From positions 186,001 to 250,000 of the forward strand of contig JACKDF010000009.1 in NCBI GenBank assembly GCA_020633655.1: 64,000 bases of DNA, given 5' to 3'. The notes beneath the pieces are model-generated. The model worked only from the letters and a program-made list of their open reading frames with translations. It had not been told where the DNA came from and did not search any database. Position 1 is the first letter of the stretch. Each line of letters begins with the position of its first letter. This DNA is from Deferribacteres bacterium (GTDB lineage Bacteria; Zhuqueibacterota; Zhuqueibacteria; Zhuqueibacterales; Geothermadaptataceae). The translations under genes were made by a program, and so were the position numbers. Of the stretch, positions 17,298 through 26,641 are shown piece by piece.

Positions 17298-18902
17298 CTA
17301 CAAGCTTGGTCGTGCAGCCCGCCATCCGGCATGTAGTTTTTGCGCCAGCTCGTCAATAATCTCGGCATTTGTCGGTTGCAGTGCAATATTTTTATTTTCC
17401 TGCGGGTCGATAGCGTGATCATAGAGTTCCCGTGCGACGAAGTCGGTGGTGATTTTCTTTTCATTGTCCCAGTAATACCATTCGATGTAATGATAACGTT
17501 TCGTTCGCATCGAATAGCCCATGTAGCGTTTGCCATCGGGCGTGATGCGCGGGCGGCGGTGGAACTGACTGAAGACGGCCTCTTTCCATGGTTTATCCGG
17601 CTGGTCCAGCAAAGGGGCAGCACTCGTTCCCTGCAGGTAATCCGGTTTGTCGATTCCTGCCAGATCGCACAGTGTCGGGAATATATCAACCAGCTCAGTC
17701 AGTGCATCGCTCGTTGTACCTTTGGCGGTGCCGCCAGGCGCTTTGATTATCATTGGTACGCGGGTGTCGATTTCATAGTTCGTTTGCTTGCACCAGCTGT
17801 TATGCTCGCCCAGTTTCCAGCCGTGATCACCCCAGATGATAATGACGGTATTTTCAGCTAAACCAAGTTCATCCAAAGAGCTCATCAGCCGGCCAATGCA
17901 GGCGTCGACATAGCTGACGCTGGCATAATAACCATGTTTTAATTTTCGCGCACTTGAATCAGGAATGTGGAATTCTGACGGGTGTTTGATATCGCGAAAG
18001 CCCTCGTACCCGCGCAGTTCGTACATGGAATTCATGGAAAAAATTGGTGCATCCTGTGGCAGGAAGGGATTCGGCGCCAGTGAAATGGAATCAGGATCGT
18101 ACAAGTCCCAATATTTTTTCGGCACAACAAACGGCAAGTGCGGGCGATAGTAACCCAGCGCAATGAAAAACGGCTGCTCTTTTTCTCGCAAGCGCTGCAG
18201 TGTTTGAATCGCCAGATCCGTTTGTGCGCCATCGTAAAAAGCGCTGTCTGGTGCATTGGAGTCTTCCCAGGCTGGACCCACATTCCAGCCATCGGCATAA
18301 TTAATTGCTGCTGGGCGTTGTTTGAGTTTTTCTGCCCGAAGTGTGACCTGGCTTTCCTGAATTTTTTTATTGAAATAGAAGGTCTCTGCATCCCGCTTAA
18401 CCATCTCCGGTGTGCGATAAGGCGCCGGACGCAGATCGGGTTCATCCCAGGAGACTGAATCGGGCATGAAGTTGTGAAATATTTTGCCCAGTGAAACAGT
18501 GTAATAACCAAATTTATGAAAATACTGGGGCATGGTCACCGCGCCCGGATTGATGACACGAAATTTGTCACCGAGATGCCAAACCCGGCTTGAATCCGGG
18601 CGCAGGCCGAGCATCAAACTCGCACGCGAAGGGGCACAGACCGCAGCCTGACAGTAGGTGCTGGAAAAGACAACACCGCTTTCGGCAAATCGATCGATAT
18701 TCGGAGTTTTAATTTCTGTGTTACCGTAACAACCGAGATCAGGCCGAAGGTCGTCGATGGAGATGAAGAGAATGTTGGGGTGGGATTTGTTTGCAAAATT
18801 ATTGCAATTCGTAGCAGATATTCCCAAGGCTAAAATTAAAATTATTTTGGCCAAACATTTGTATGAAATAATATGAATTTCTAATCTCACGAGACACCTC
18901 AT
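17298..18902 (-). CDS. Sulfatase, iduronate-2-sulfatase-like (first of tandem pair)
   Basis: Type I sulfatase that would hydrolyse sulfate esters of polysaccharides or glycosaminoglycans. The N-terminal hydrophobic segment with SATNCNN suggests export, possibly as a lipoprotein with a non-canonical lipobox. ISIDDLRPDLG gives the Asp metal ligands; C89-A-P-S-R is the formylglycine (Cys-type) sulfatase motif; WGDHGWKLGEHNSW holds downstream catalytic Asp/His. The start is uncertain: the ATG at 18902 has no ribosome site, whereas a GTG four codons later (18890) follows GAGGTG closely. Similar throughout to the next gene upstream, so a tandem duplication is likely. Confidence 0.93.
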   Translation of the reverse strand: MRCLVRLEIHIISYKCLAKIILILALGISATNCNNFANKSHPNILFISIDDLRPDLGCYGNTEIKTPNIDRFAESGVVFSSTYCQAAVCAPSRASLMLGLRPDSSRVWHLGDKFRVINPGAVTMPQYFHKFGYYTVSLGKIFHNFMPDSVSWDEPDLRPAPYRTPEMVKRDAETFYFNKKIQESQVTLRAEKLKQRPAAINYADGWNVGPAWEDSNAPDSAFYDGAQTDLAIQTLQRLREKEQPFFIALGYYRPHLPFVVPKKYWDLYDPDSISLAPNPFLPQDAPIFSMNSMYELRGYEGFRDIKHPSEFHIPDSSARKLKHGYYASVSYVDACIGRLMSSLDELGLAENTVIIIWGDHGWKLGEHNSWCKQTNYEIDTRVPMIIKAPGGTAKGTTSDALTELVDIFPTLCDLAGIDKPDYLQGTSAAPLLDQPDKPWKEAVFSQFHRRPRITPDGKRYMGYSMRTKRYHYIEWYYWDNEKKITTDFVARELYDHAIDPQENKNIALQPTNAEIIDELAQKLHAGWRAARPSL

Positions 18903-18975
18903 TTTTTGTAGCTATTTTAATGTGAGTTCGATGTTAAAATAATTGGAGAAGAAAAAACAGAATTCTTGAGAACTA

Positions 18976-19034
18976 GTCCGAAGGCGTCCCGCCGAGGACA
19001 ACGTGCATAACGCTCAGCGAGACGCTTTCGCTCT
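18976..19034. repeat. Imperfect GC-rich hairpin between the sulfatase genes
   Basis: CCGAAGGCGTCCCGCCGAGGA faces a related inverted copy CGCTCAGCGAGACGCTTTCG; the arms pair with several mismatches and G-U pairs. No T-run follows on the sulfatase strand. Confidence 0.45.
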
Positions 19035-19078
19035 AGGAGCATAAATCTGTCTATTATACTAAAGTAGTCTCTATCCTT

Positions 19079-20644
19079 TTACTTGCCCGGCAACGCCTCT
19101 CGCCACCCCGCATCAAGTTGTGCTGCGAGTTGTTGCACAACGGCTACATTCTGCGGATCATCCGCAATGTTGACATTTTCATTGGGATCGGTTTGGTGAT
19201 CATACAATTCCTGTGCTGCAAACTCTTTCGTTTCCCAGTTAATCCAGCGCACATAGCGGTAGCGCTCCGTACGAATAGCATAACCCATGTACTCAACGCC
19301 ATCCGGTGCAATCCAGATTCCCTCTCGCAAAAACTGGCTGAAGACGGCTTTTTTCCAGGGCAAATTCGAATTGTGCAAGAGTGGTACTGTGCTGATTCCC
19401 TGCAAATGTTCAGGCACAGGCAGACCGGCCAATTCACACAATGTCGGGTAGACATCGACGAATTCCACCAATTGATTGAGCCTTGTGTTCATGTTCTGTA
19501 CGCCCGGTGCACGGATGATAAGCGGCACACGCGTATCGATTTCATAATTGGTCATTTTAGCCCAGCTGTTGTGCTCGCCCAATTTCCAGCCGTGGTCGCC
19601 CCACAACACGACAATGGTGTTTTCTGCCAAGCCTTCTTTTTCCAATGCATCAAGCAGTTTGCCGACCTGCGCATCGATGTAACTCACGGAAGCGAGGTAG
19701 CCGTGTTTTAACAGACGGGCATCCTGCTCATTTAATTTTCCTTCGTGAGGCTTGGGAACCTGTTTGAAATCAGCATAACCCCGCAATTCACGCATGTTGT
19801 TGATCGCCATGAGGGGGGCATTTTCCGGAAGAAAATCGTTTTCGGCGAGGGGGATACGATTACGATCGTACAAATCCCAGTATTTTTTCGGCGCGTTGAA
19901 TGGCAAATGCGGCCGGTAAAAACCAATACCGAAAAAGAACGGTTTATCCATCTTTTTTAACTCGGCTAATTTTTTAACAGCCACATCCGCCTGTGCCCCA
20001 TCGAAATAAGCATCATCCGGCACATCGATGTTTTCCGTGGCCACATATTTCAAATACCATTGCCCGAGCCGGTCGATGTGTCTTTTCTCCTTTCCGGCGG
20101 CAATGATCTGTTGCTTGCGTTTTTCCAGCCAGGCGACATTTTCCTCCATGCGGTAGACGGCATCGGGATCAAAGGGATAGCCGTCGATGTGTAATTTCGG
20201 CTCGCTCCAGGATTGTGAATCGGGAATCACATTGTGAAATATTTTACCGATAGCGACGGAATGATAGCCGTTGTTTTTAAAATACTGTGGCAAGGTGACG
20301 ACATCCGGTACTGTATCTCGCAGTTTGGTGCGTAAATCCCACACTTTGATGGAATCCGGACGCAATCCGGTGAGCAAACTTGCGCGCGAAGGATTGCAGA
20401 CAGCGGACTGGCAGAAAGCGCGTGTGAAAGTGAAACCGGATTCTGCCAACCGATCAATATTGGGACTCTGAACATAATTTTGGCCATAGATTCCCAATTC
20501 AGGGCGCAAATCATCAACGGCGATGAACAGAATGTTTGGCTTTTGGGGGGATTTCCCGCAGCCGGATGTGAGGGTGTTGATGAGCGTAAGTACTATAATT
20601 AAAATGCTAAGTTTGTTAATGAAACGCAGGGTAGTTTTAACCAT
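19079..20644 (-). CDS. Sulfatase, iduronate-2-sulfatase-like lipoprotein (second of tandem pair)
   Basis: A 521-residue paralogue of the preceding sulfatase. A hydrophobic segment ends in lipobox LTSGC (Cys29), so it is probably an outer- or inner-membrane lipoprotein. AVDDLRPELG, C83-N-P-S-R (the Cys converted to formylglycine) and WGDHGWKLGEHNSW are the metal and active-site motifs. FYRPHLPF is shared with the paralogue. The ATG at 20644 follows AAGGAT; an upstream in-frame start at 20680 has no site. No formylglycine-generating enzyme or anaerobic maturase lies in the window, so activation must come from elsewhere in the genome. Confidence 0.94.
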   Translation of the reverse strand: MVKTTLRFINKLSILIIVLTLINTLTSGCGKSPQKPNILFIAVDDLRPELGIYGQNYVQSPNIDRLAESGFTFTRAFCQSAVCNPSRASLLTGLRPDSIKVWDLRTKLRDTVPDVVTLPQYFKNNGYHSVAIGKIFHNVIPDSQSWSEPKLHIDGYPFDPDAVYRMEENVAWLEKRKQQIIAAGKEKRHIDRLGQWYLKYVATENIDVPDDAYFDGAQADVAVKKLAELKKMDKPFFFGIGFYRPHLPFNAPKKYWDLYDRNRIPLAENDFLPENAPLMAINNMRELRGYADFKQVPKPHEGKLNEQDARLLKHGYLASVSYIDAQVGKLLDALEKEGLAENTIVVLWGDHGWKLGEHNSWAKMTNYEIDTRVPLIIRAPGVQNMNTRLNQLVEFVDVYPTLCELAGLPVPEHLQGISTVPLLHNSNLPWKKAVFSQFLREGIWIAPDGVEYMGYAIRTERYRYVRWINWETKEFAAQELYDHQTDPNENVNIADDPQNVAVVQQLAAQLDAGWREALPGK

Positions 20645-20851
20645 TCTTATCCTTATATAAAAATCCGAAGCATAATCCAAATATAATTAAAGCAATTACT
20701 GTACTTGCCTCTTCGGGAGAAATACTACGTACTTTTCTAATTATAATTACTTTAGATGTACTACTGGCGATTTGCCATTACTGGTTGAGGAAGTGCGTGA
20801 AGACGGGCCTGTTGTACCACTATGCGTGTTGGAAACCACAAAATCGGACTG

Positions 20852-21685
20852 TTAAAGCGTGTTCGACGTTGGCTGGTTTTGATTATTCATTTCAATGGTG
20901 TTGTTCATTGTTGGTTTTCTTCCCGGGGCAATACGCGATTTCGGTAAAATGACCTCGTGGGGAGCAATCGTCGCACCGGCACCGATTTCAACATCACCCA
21001 TAATTGTGGCTTTTAATCCGACAGTGGCACCTTCGCGAATTATAATTGGCTCGATAATCAAATAGCCCTTGGTCGCATAATGCGCCATCAGGTGCACAGA
21101 GCCACCAATTGTCACTTTATCTTCAATTTGGATGAGGGCCGGATCAGAAATATTGGTGGTGTTGATATGCGCGCCTTTGCCAATTTTCATTCCCATCATG
21201 CGGTAAAAAAGTAAATTGAGAGGGGTTGGGGTCACAAATTCTAAAAACGTATAACGAACGACATAATTCAGCGCATTATGAAAAAACCAGGGAACGGCCG
21301 CGGCCGAGAAATAACTGCCACGAAATGGTTTAACCCGGAACGGCAGCAATTTATTAAATAAGGGCACGACGAAAATAATTGCAAATCCATAAAGAAAATA
21401 ACTGCTGATCAGACTGAAGGCAATAGCACCGTAATGAAAAAATTCCGGCCATTGTGCGGTGTTTTCGAGTACGAATTTAACAAAATAAACGCCCGGCATT
21501 GCAGAAAGGCTCATTGCTAAAATGACCATGAGGTAGAGTGGAATCAGCGCGATGAGATAGGTGACAATTCGAAAGCGCCGAAGGATATTTTCAAATAATC
21601 CTGCCAGGCCTCTACGATCAGAAGTTTTCGCATCCACGTCAATAATTTTACCAGTGCTGCCGTTTTGGGATTCCTTGGCCTTCAT
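20852..21685 (-). CDS. Membrane-anchored hexapeptide-repeat acyltransferase
   Basis: 277 residues. The N-terminal half has three or four hydrophobic segments (residues ~38-70, ~85-115 and ~130-145). Residues ~165-250 form a left-handed beta-helix of hexapeptide repeats (MKIGKGAHINTTN, VTIGGSVHL, GATVGLKATIMGDVEIGAGA), like the LbH domain at the C-terminus of Pls/PosA-type non-ribosomal synthetases and WcaF-type acetyltransferases. It probably transfers an acyl group on a membrane-bound substrate. It closes the fatty-acid-synthase-like island, 274 bases after the PlsC-like gene. AAAGGAT precedes the ATG. Confidence 0.8.
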   Translation of the reverse strand: MKAKESQNGSTGKIIDVDAKTSDRRGLAGLFENILRRFRIVTYLIALIPLYLMVILAMSLSAMPGVYFVKFVLENTAQWPEFFHYGAIAFSLISSYFLYGFAIIFVVPLFNKLLPFRVKPFRGSYFSAAAVPWFFHNALNYVVRYTFLEFVTPTPLNLLFYRMMGMKIGKGAHINTTNISDPALIQIEDKVTIGGSVHLMAHYATKGYLIIEPIIIREGATVGLKATIMGDVEIGAGATIAPHEVILPKSRIAPGRKPTMNNTIEMNNQNQPTSNTL

Positions 21686-21930
21686 TCTTTTATCCTTTTG
21701 CCTGATTGAAAATTATGTCATTCAATTTGATCGACAACGAACCAGAAGCATGTAAATCGTGTTTCATTTCATTTACTTCGACCGGCTCGTCGATTTGGAT
21801 TACTGTAAGGAATTGTGGTTTTATCAATAGCATCAGTCGAACGAGAATGCGTGTTTTGGTTTTATTTCATGTGAACTGGAATGTGGAGTGACGGTTGGCG
21901 AGACGAAATAAGGTTCAAAATACGCGGTAT

Positions 21931-21953
21931 CGAGGCAGGACATGCCTGCCTCG
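21931..21953 (-). terminator. Stable hairpin after the PlsC-like gene
   Basis: Perfect 9-bp stem CGAGGCAGG/CCTGCCTCG with a 5-base loop, 6 bases past the PlsC-like stop. No T-run follows, so it may be a processing or partial-termination signal between PlsC and the LbH gene. Confidence 0.4.
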
Positions 21954-21959
21954 TAAAAC

Positions 21960-22739
21960 TTAGGCTTGTGCTGGTTGTGGAAAATAGGTGAAGTAGCGCT
22001 CTTCCATTGCCGTAAGCTGTTGAATGACCTGTTCAGATATGTCCTTGGTCGCACGCAATCCTTTAAATGGACTTTCCGGCGCGATAAGTTTCATATCGAG
22101 GTAAAACTTTTGGCCACGTTTCGGTATGCTACTGAAGGTTTCCTGGGCTTCACCCCGCAAGTAAACACACAACACTTTTGCATTCTGCACTGTCTTGACA
22201 AGCCGGCCTACACCATAGGAATAATCATCGGCATCAATTTTTCCTATCCGGCTGCGCTTGCCTTCCGGAAAAATTGTCACCGTGTGTCCTTTGTGCATCA
22301 TATGCGTGATCTTGTCAATGGATTTTTTCACAATGTCGCGGTCACCACCACGGTCTACCGGAATGCAACTGGCGAGATAGCAAATACCACGCAAAACCGG
22401 ATTGCTGGCAAAATTGGCGCGTTCTGGCATATTCCAGGAAAAGCTGCGGTAGTGTTTCATGTATGTCCACCACGAAGCCAGACTCCAATTGATCAGCACA
22501 CTGTCAATTTTTGTCAGGTGGTTCGCACACACGATGATTGGACCGTCGGCATCCTTGAGCATTTGTTTGAACTGTTTGCGAATATTGCGCAGATCGGGCA
22601 CATGGTATTTTGCCCAGAATCGCATGAGAATAACGGCCATGTTGTTCCAAAAGGGCATGGTCGCCCAGCCAACAAAACGCTGGGTAAAAAGTGAGAAACG
22701 CTCTTTTTTATTCAGTAATTTCGGATTCTGTTTTTCCAT
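21960..22739 (-). CDS. PlsC-like lysophospholipid acyltransferase
   Basis: A 259-residue acyltransferase of the 1-acylglycerol-3-phosphate family. NHLTKIDS is block I (H-x4-D catalytic motif), PVDRGGDRD is the block II region and FPEGKRSR is block III, which binds phosphate. It would transfer an acyl chain from acyl-ACP or acyl-CoA to a lipid acceptor at the inner membrane. It starts 7 bases after the stop of a dedicated ACP, so direct use of that ACP's acyl chain is likely. The start is weakly supported (AAGAG). Confidence 0.9.
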   Translation of the reverse strand: MEKQNPKLLNKKERFSLFTQRFVGWATMPFWNNMAVILMRFWAKYHVPDLRNIRKQFKQMLKDADGPIIVCANHLTKIDSVLINWSLASWWTYMKHYRSFSWNMPERANFASNPVLRGICYLASCIPVDRGGDRDIVKKSIDKITHMMHKGHTVTIFPEGKRSRIGKIDADDYSYGVGRLVKTVQNAKVLCVYLRGEAQETFSSIPKRGQKFYLDMKLIAPESPFKGLRATKDISEQVIQQLTAMEERYFTYFPQPAQA

Positions 22740-22746
22740 AGTACTC

Positions 22747-22992
22747 TTAAAGTTTTGCTAAAATAAGATTAACACCATCACCTACTGTGCGTACTTTATC
22801 GGCATCATCGTCTTCGACTTCAATATCAAAAGCATCTTCGAAATCGAGAACGATATCTACGAGACGGGCGGAGTTCACTTTCAAATCATCCAGAATGGAT
22901 GTTTCCATTTTTATATCTGCATCGGCCAGACCGGCTTTGCTGTATTTTTGCAAGATTTCTTTGACTTTTCCAAAAACTTCTTCTTGGGTCAT
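22747..22992 (-). CDS. Acyl carrier protein of the fatty-acid island
   Basis: An 81-residue ACP with LDDLKVNSARLVDIVLDFEDAF; Ser41 is the predicted phosphopantetheine site. The KVNS context differs from the DLGAES of the other ACP in this window, consistent with a specialised carrier. AAAGGAGAATGAA precedes the ATG. It lies between the FabF-like gene (184 bases upstream) and the PlsC-like gene (7 bases downstream). Confidence 0.93.
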   Translation of the reverse strand: MTQEEVFGKVKEILQKYSKAGLADADIKMETSILDDLKVNSARLVDIVLDFEDAFDIEVEDDDADKVRTVGDGVNLILAKL

Positions 22993-23176
22993 TTCATTCT
23001 CCTTTTATTGTAGTGAATTTATTTTAAAACATAATTTTCAATTGAATTGGCCTTATTCATGAGAAGCTCAAATTGAATGATGGGCGGTGGATATCTCCGG
23101 TTCCAATCCCGGTGTGTATGAATAGGGCAGCTTAAATTTATTTATCAGAACGCAAAGTATAATAAAAAAAATTTCA

Positions 23177-24454
23177 TTATGCACGCCATTTTTTGTAAAT
23201 AACACAGGCATTCACGTCGCCAAAGCCAAAACTTGCTTTTGCGAGAATCTCGATGTCAACATCGCGCGTTTTCTGTACAATACTCTTCGCAAATGGCTGT
23301 ATATCCTCATGCAAATCTTCACAATTGACCGAACCGTGCACGAATCCTTTCGCGATTTGCAAAACACAAGCAACGGATTCCAGGCCGCCCGCGGCTCCCA
23401 GGCCATGCCCGATAAGCGATTTTGTGGAATTAACCAGAGGCAGTTCTTCCGGTTCAACACCAAGGGCATTTTGCCAGTTTTTTATCTCATACGGGTCAGC
23501 AAATGTCGCGGTTAAATGACCATTGATGGTGTCGATATCGCGGCTCTTGATTCCTGCATCGGCGATTGCACCCTGGATGCAGCGTTGCACACCGACCGGA
23601 TTGGGTGCGGTCATGCTGCCACCCATGCGGTGTCCACCACAATTAATCATTCCACCGATAATTTCAGCGTAAATTTTCGCGCCGCGTTCCAATGCACTTT
23701 CCAAACTTTCGAGTACCAGAATACCCGATCCCGAGCCTGGGACAAACCCCGCCGCGGTGGCACTCATCGGCCGTGATGCTTCCTCTGGCGTTTCGTTTTT
23801 TGTGCGGTTTAAAACGCGCATGGCATCAAAACCGGCCCAGCAGTAGCGGGAAGAGCCTTCCGCACCACCGGCCAGCATGCGTTTGGCCATGCCGTGGCGG
23901 ATTCGATAGTAGGAATCGATAATGGCTTCAGTTCCTGTGCTGCATGCGCTGCTGTTGGTTGTCACCTGATTTCCCAGCGCCAGCCAGCCACTGATTTTTG
24001 CGGAAATACCACTGGCCATCGCCTGTTCCACGGCTGTACTGCCCAACCGGCGAACTTTTTTCGCGTCGGTCATGGGGACGATTTTCTCTCCCGTCGTATC
24101 GACACCACCGATGCCGGTTCCCACGATTGCGCCAGTATCCCATTCGACTGTACCCGATTCCGCATCCGGCATCTCAAAGCCTGCATCCCGCCATGCGTCG
24201 ATTGCCGCGATACCGCCGTAGGTAATGCCCGTATTCATTGCGAGAAGCTGTTCTTCGGTAAAATAGTTTTTGCTTAATTCATCGATGTTTTGCGGTATGC
24301 CACCAACGCGGCAACCGAATTTATGTTCTTCCAGCTCGGGGATAAAGCGGATACCGGATTTTCCCTCACGCAAGGCTTGCTCGTAGGCTTCGAGTCCGAC
24401 GGCATTGGGCGCCACGATGCCCAAGCCGGTAACAACAACTCTTTGTTTATCCAT
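23177..24454 (-). CDS. Beta-ketoacyl-ACP synthase, FabF-like
   Basis: Condensing enzyme that elongates acyl-ACP with malonyl-ACP. 425 residues in the KAS I/II thiolase fold. The catalytic triad is visible as Cys171 (NSSACSTGTEA), His313 (NGHLTATFAD) and His350 (SLIGHGLGAAGG), with Lys345 in the NSTKS motif. The first His lies in NGHLTAT instead of the usual NAHGTST of FabF, which marks it as a divergent clade. It overlaps the end of the FabZ-like gene by 8 bases; AGGAG within that gene serves as its ribosome site, so translation is probably coupled. Confidence 0.94.
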   Translation of the reverse strand: MDKQRVVVTGLGIVAPNAVGLEAYEQALREGKSGIRFIPELEEHKFGCRVGGIPQNIDELSKNYFTEEQLLAMNTGITYGGIAAIDAWRDAGFEMPDAESGTVEWDTGAIVGTGIGGVDTTGEKIVPMTDAKKVRRLGSTAVEQAMASGISAKISGWLALGNQVTTNSSACSTGTEAIIDSYYRIRHGMAKRMLAGGAEGSSRYCWAGFDAMRVLNRTKNETPEEASRPMSATAAGFVPGSGSGILVLESLESALERGAKIYAEIIGGMINCGGHRMGGSMTAPNPVGVQRCIQGAIADAGIKSRDIDTINGHLTATFADPYEIKNWQNALGVEPEELPLVNSTKSLIGHGLGAAGGLESVACVLQIAKGFVHGSVNCEDLHEDIQPFAKSIVQKTRDVDIEILAKASFGFGDVNACVIYKKWRA

Positions 24455-24905
24455 TTGATTTTACTCCTATGCCAGCAATCGTTCCTGAACAGACAATCTC
24501 ACCATTTTCCAACCTGATTTCTGCCTGTGCTTTGAGTTTCAGTCGGCGAAAAAACAGCTTTTGGGCTTTGATAATGACTTTATCTCCGGGTCGCACCATG
24601 CCGGTAAATTCCACTTCGGCATCTGTGAAAACGGTCAAAGTTTTCTGGATTTCTTCCAGAGACATTGATTTGGAAGCCAGGTAAAGTCCGTAAGCGACAA
24701 CACCGGTTTGCGCCATTGTTTCCAGCAGAATAACGCCAGGTGTGATAGGATTTCCAGGAAAATGGCCTTCATAAAAAGACTCATTTTCTTTGAAGGTATA
24801 CGTTGCCACTATACCTTCATCATCGAGGTCGATTATCTCATCGATGAAACGAAAAGGGGGTTGTTGTGGAACGAGTGCGAGGATTTCTTCTTTTGTAAAT
24901 GCCAT
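24447..24905 (-). CDS. 3-hydroxyacyl-ACP dehydratase, FabZ-like
   Basis: Hot-dog-fold dehydratase of 152 residues. PFRFIDEI and the active-site helix EGHFPGNPITPGVILLETMAQ give the catalytic His48 and Glu62, the FabZ-type pair. It would dehydrate 3-hydroxyacyl-ACP to trans-2-enoyl-ACP. Its ATG follows the FabA-like stop directly, and it overlaps the FabF-like start, so all three are one translation unit. Confidence 0.92.
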   Translation of the reverse strand: MAFTKEEILALVPQQPPFRFIDEIIDLDDEGIVATYTFKENESFYEGHFPGNPITPGVILLETMAQTGVVAYGLYLASKSMSLEEIQKTLTVFTDAEVEFTGMVRPGDKVIIKAQKLFFRRLKLKAQAEIRLENGEIVCSGTIAGIGVKSNG

Positions 24906-25499
24906 TTAAATTTCTCTGTTTATGATACCACCCACAGCGTTTTTCGATTTTGCCGGGTAGTCTGTGTAAGCGATGCCGGTAAAAATGCCGACCTTTGCAT
25001 CGTTTACGGTATAGATTAATTCTCCATCCACCAGAACGCGGCCATTGCCGATAACGAGGGAGGTTTTTCCCCCTTGTAAAACACTGTAGCGGCGAACATC
25101 GATTTCATAACGCACCACTTTGTTGTGCGGTCGAATCTGTCCGTCAAAAGCAACTTCTTTGCAGCCCAGGGCTCGCCCATTGCCGATACTGCCGTTGCAG
25201 ACACAGTAAAATCCGAGCAGTTGCCAGATGGCATCGACGCCGAGGCAACCTGGTTGTACCGGGTCGCCGTTGAAGTGGCACTGGAAGAACCAGTCGTCAA
25301 TTCCGATGTCCTGTTCGGCAACCATGCGCCCTTTGCGGCCTTGCCGTTCCAATTCGATGATACGATCCACCATGAGAAAAGGTGGCGCCGGCAAGCGGGA
25401 AAATTCCTCAGGAGGATCATCGACGAGCCGCCCGTAGGCAAAGGCAATAAGCTCTTCTTTTGTGAAATGATTGCGTTCGAGAAATTCTGAATATTTCAA
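24906..25499 (-). CDS. 3-hydroxydecanoyl-ACP dehydratase/isomerase, FabA-like
   Basis: A 197-residue hot-dog-fold protein matching FabA rather than FabZ: QCHFNGDPVQPGCLGVDAIW contains His75 and Asp89 (FabA uses His/Asp, FabZ His/Glu). PPFLMVDRI precedes it. FabA dehydrates and isomerises the double bond, so this could introduce unsaturation or retain a cis double bond in the island's product. The start codon appears to be TTG at 25499 (MKYSEFLERN) with AGGT about 9 bases upstream; no better start is in frame. Only 9 bases separate it from the FabH-like gene. Confidence 0.9.
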   Translation of the reverse strand: MKYSEFLERNHFTKEELIAFAYGRLVDDPPEEFSRLPAPPFLMVDRIIELERQGRKGRMVAEQDIGIDDWFFQCHFNGDPVQPGCLGVDAIWQLLGFYCVCNGSIGNGRALGCKEVAFDGQIRPHNKVVRYEIDVRRYSVLQGGKTSLVIGNGRVLVDGELIYTVNDAKVGIFTGIAYTDYPAKSKNAVGGIINREI

Positions 25500-25508
25500 T
25501 TTTTTGAC

Positions 25509-26504
25509 CTATTTTTTCAACTCATTAAATTCAACAAACATGCTTGACCAACTCAATCCGGCTCCGACGACGATCAGGGCAACGGCATCGCCAGGTTTGA
25601 ATTTCGACCAGTTTTGGTTTAAAACAGTTGGTGCTCCTGTGGCTCCGGTATTGCCAAATTTATCGACGTTATACAAATGCAGATCATCAGGAATGTTGCA
25701 GCGGCTGCACACCGATTCGAGCATGCGTAAATTCGCCTGATGGGAGATGAAGTAAAGTTTGTCGTGTGAGGCGCCAAATTTTTCTTCGATTTCCCGGTAA
25801 AGGCGAATCGTGCGTTTGATCGCAAATGTCTGAACAGTCTTGCCTTCCTGGGTGAAGTGATGCATGCGATGCACCACAACTTTATCCCAGCCGGCCGGGC
25901 TCGAAGTGAGCGTACTGAAATCGATTTGCGCCGGCCCCGGAACACGCGTTGAGACGACCGCTGCCATGGAGGCATCGCCCCAGAGCACGGCTGCTGACCG
26001 GTCACTGTAATCGACGGAGCGTGTGCTGTTTTCAACGATAACCAACAGAATATATTCCGGCAAAGCTTCGGGGCGCATCATCGAAAGATTATAGATATGC
26101 GCGCCAAAAGTACTGCAGGCCGAATTGATGTCGTAACACGGTTTTTCGAGACCCAGTTCCCCGGCAATGGTCGCTGATTCGGCAGGTGTTTCATATTCAG
26201 GCGTACAACCACCAGCAATGACAAGACCGATATCTTCTTTCGAAATGCCCGCTGCGGCAATGGCTTTTTCAGCTGCCAATGCACCGGATTTCGCGTTGGT
26301 ATAAAGGCTCGCTTCGTATGCTGCGCGCATGTCTTGGTTATGTGTCTCACGAATGTAATCGAGCGGTAAAACAGTGCGTCTTGTTTCGATGCCAACGCGC
26401 TCGATGATCCACTCATTGTTGGTTCCGATATCCAGGTCTTCCAGGAATTTATTGTCGATAACATTTTCCGGATGGAAATGGCCAATGCCATGTAAGTAGA
26501 TCAT
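25509..26504 (-). CDS. 3-oxoacyl-ACP synthase III, FabH-like
   Basis: A 331-residue initiating condensing enzyme. The catalytic triad is Cys130 (DINSACSTFG), His255 (ISHQANLRM) and Asn285 (KFGNTGATG). KASIII enzymes prime chain synthesis from an acyl-CoA starter and malonyl-ACP, or in specialised clusters join or shuttle acyl chains. Its position in the middle of an island with FabF, FabA, FabZ and ACP supports a priming role for a separate acyl chain. The start follows GAGATATTAAA; the SDR gene lies 137 bases upstream. Confidence 0.92.
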   Translation of the reverse strand: MIYLHGIGHFHPENVIDNKFLEDLDIGTNNEWIIERVGIETRRTVLPLDYIRETHNQDMRAAYEASLYTNAKSGALAAEKAIAAAGISKEDIGLVIAGGCTPEYETPAESATIAGELGLEKPCYDINSACSTFGAHIYNLSMMRPEALPEYILLVIVENSTRSVDYSDRSAAVLWGDASMAAVVSTRVPGPAQIDFSTLTSSPAGWDKVVVHRMHHFTQEGKTVQTFAIKRTIRLYREIEEKFGASHDKLYFISHQANLRMLESVCSRCNIPDDLHLYNVDKFGNTGATGAPTVLNQNWSKFKPGDAVALIVVGAGLSWSSMFVEFNELKK

Positions 26505-26641
26505 TTTAATATCTCATATTTAGTAGTAATCGTGCTCAAACAGAAAATTGCCCACCGCAATGGCAATGGGCTTCTGTAGTCTGTTAAGTTTTAAATTTTT
26601 TTATTTCAACAATGGGTGCAGGCAAACTTTGGATTTAACAT

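Noticed and set aside
23085..23126. T-loop-like GGTTCCAATCCCGG in the ACP-FabF gap suggested a tRNA
   Set aside because: No matching acceptor stem, anticodon arm or D-arm can be folded around it on either strand.
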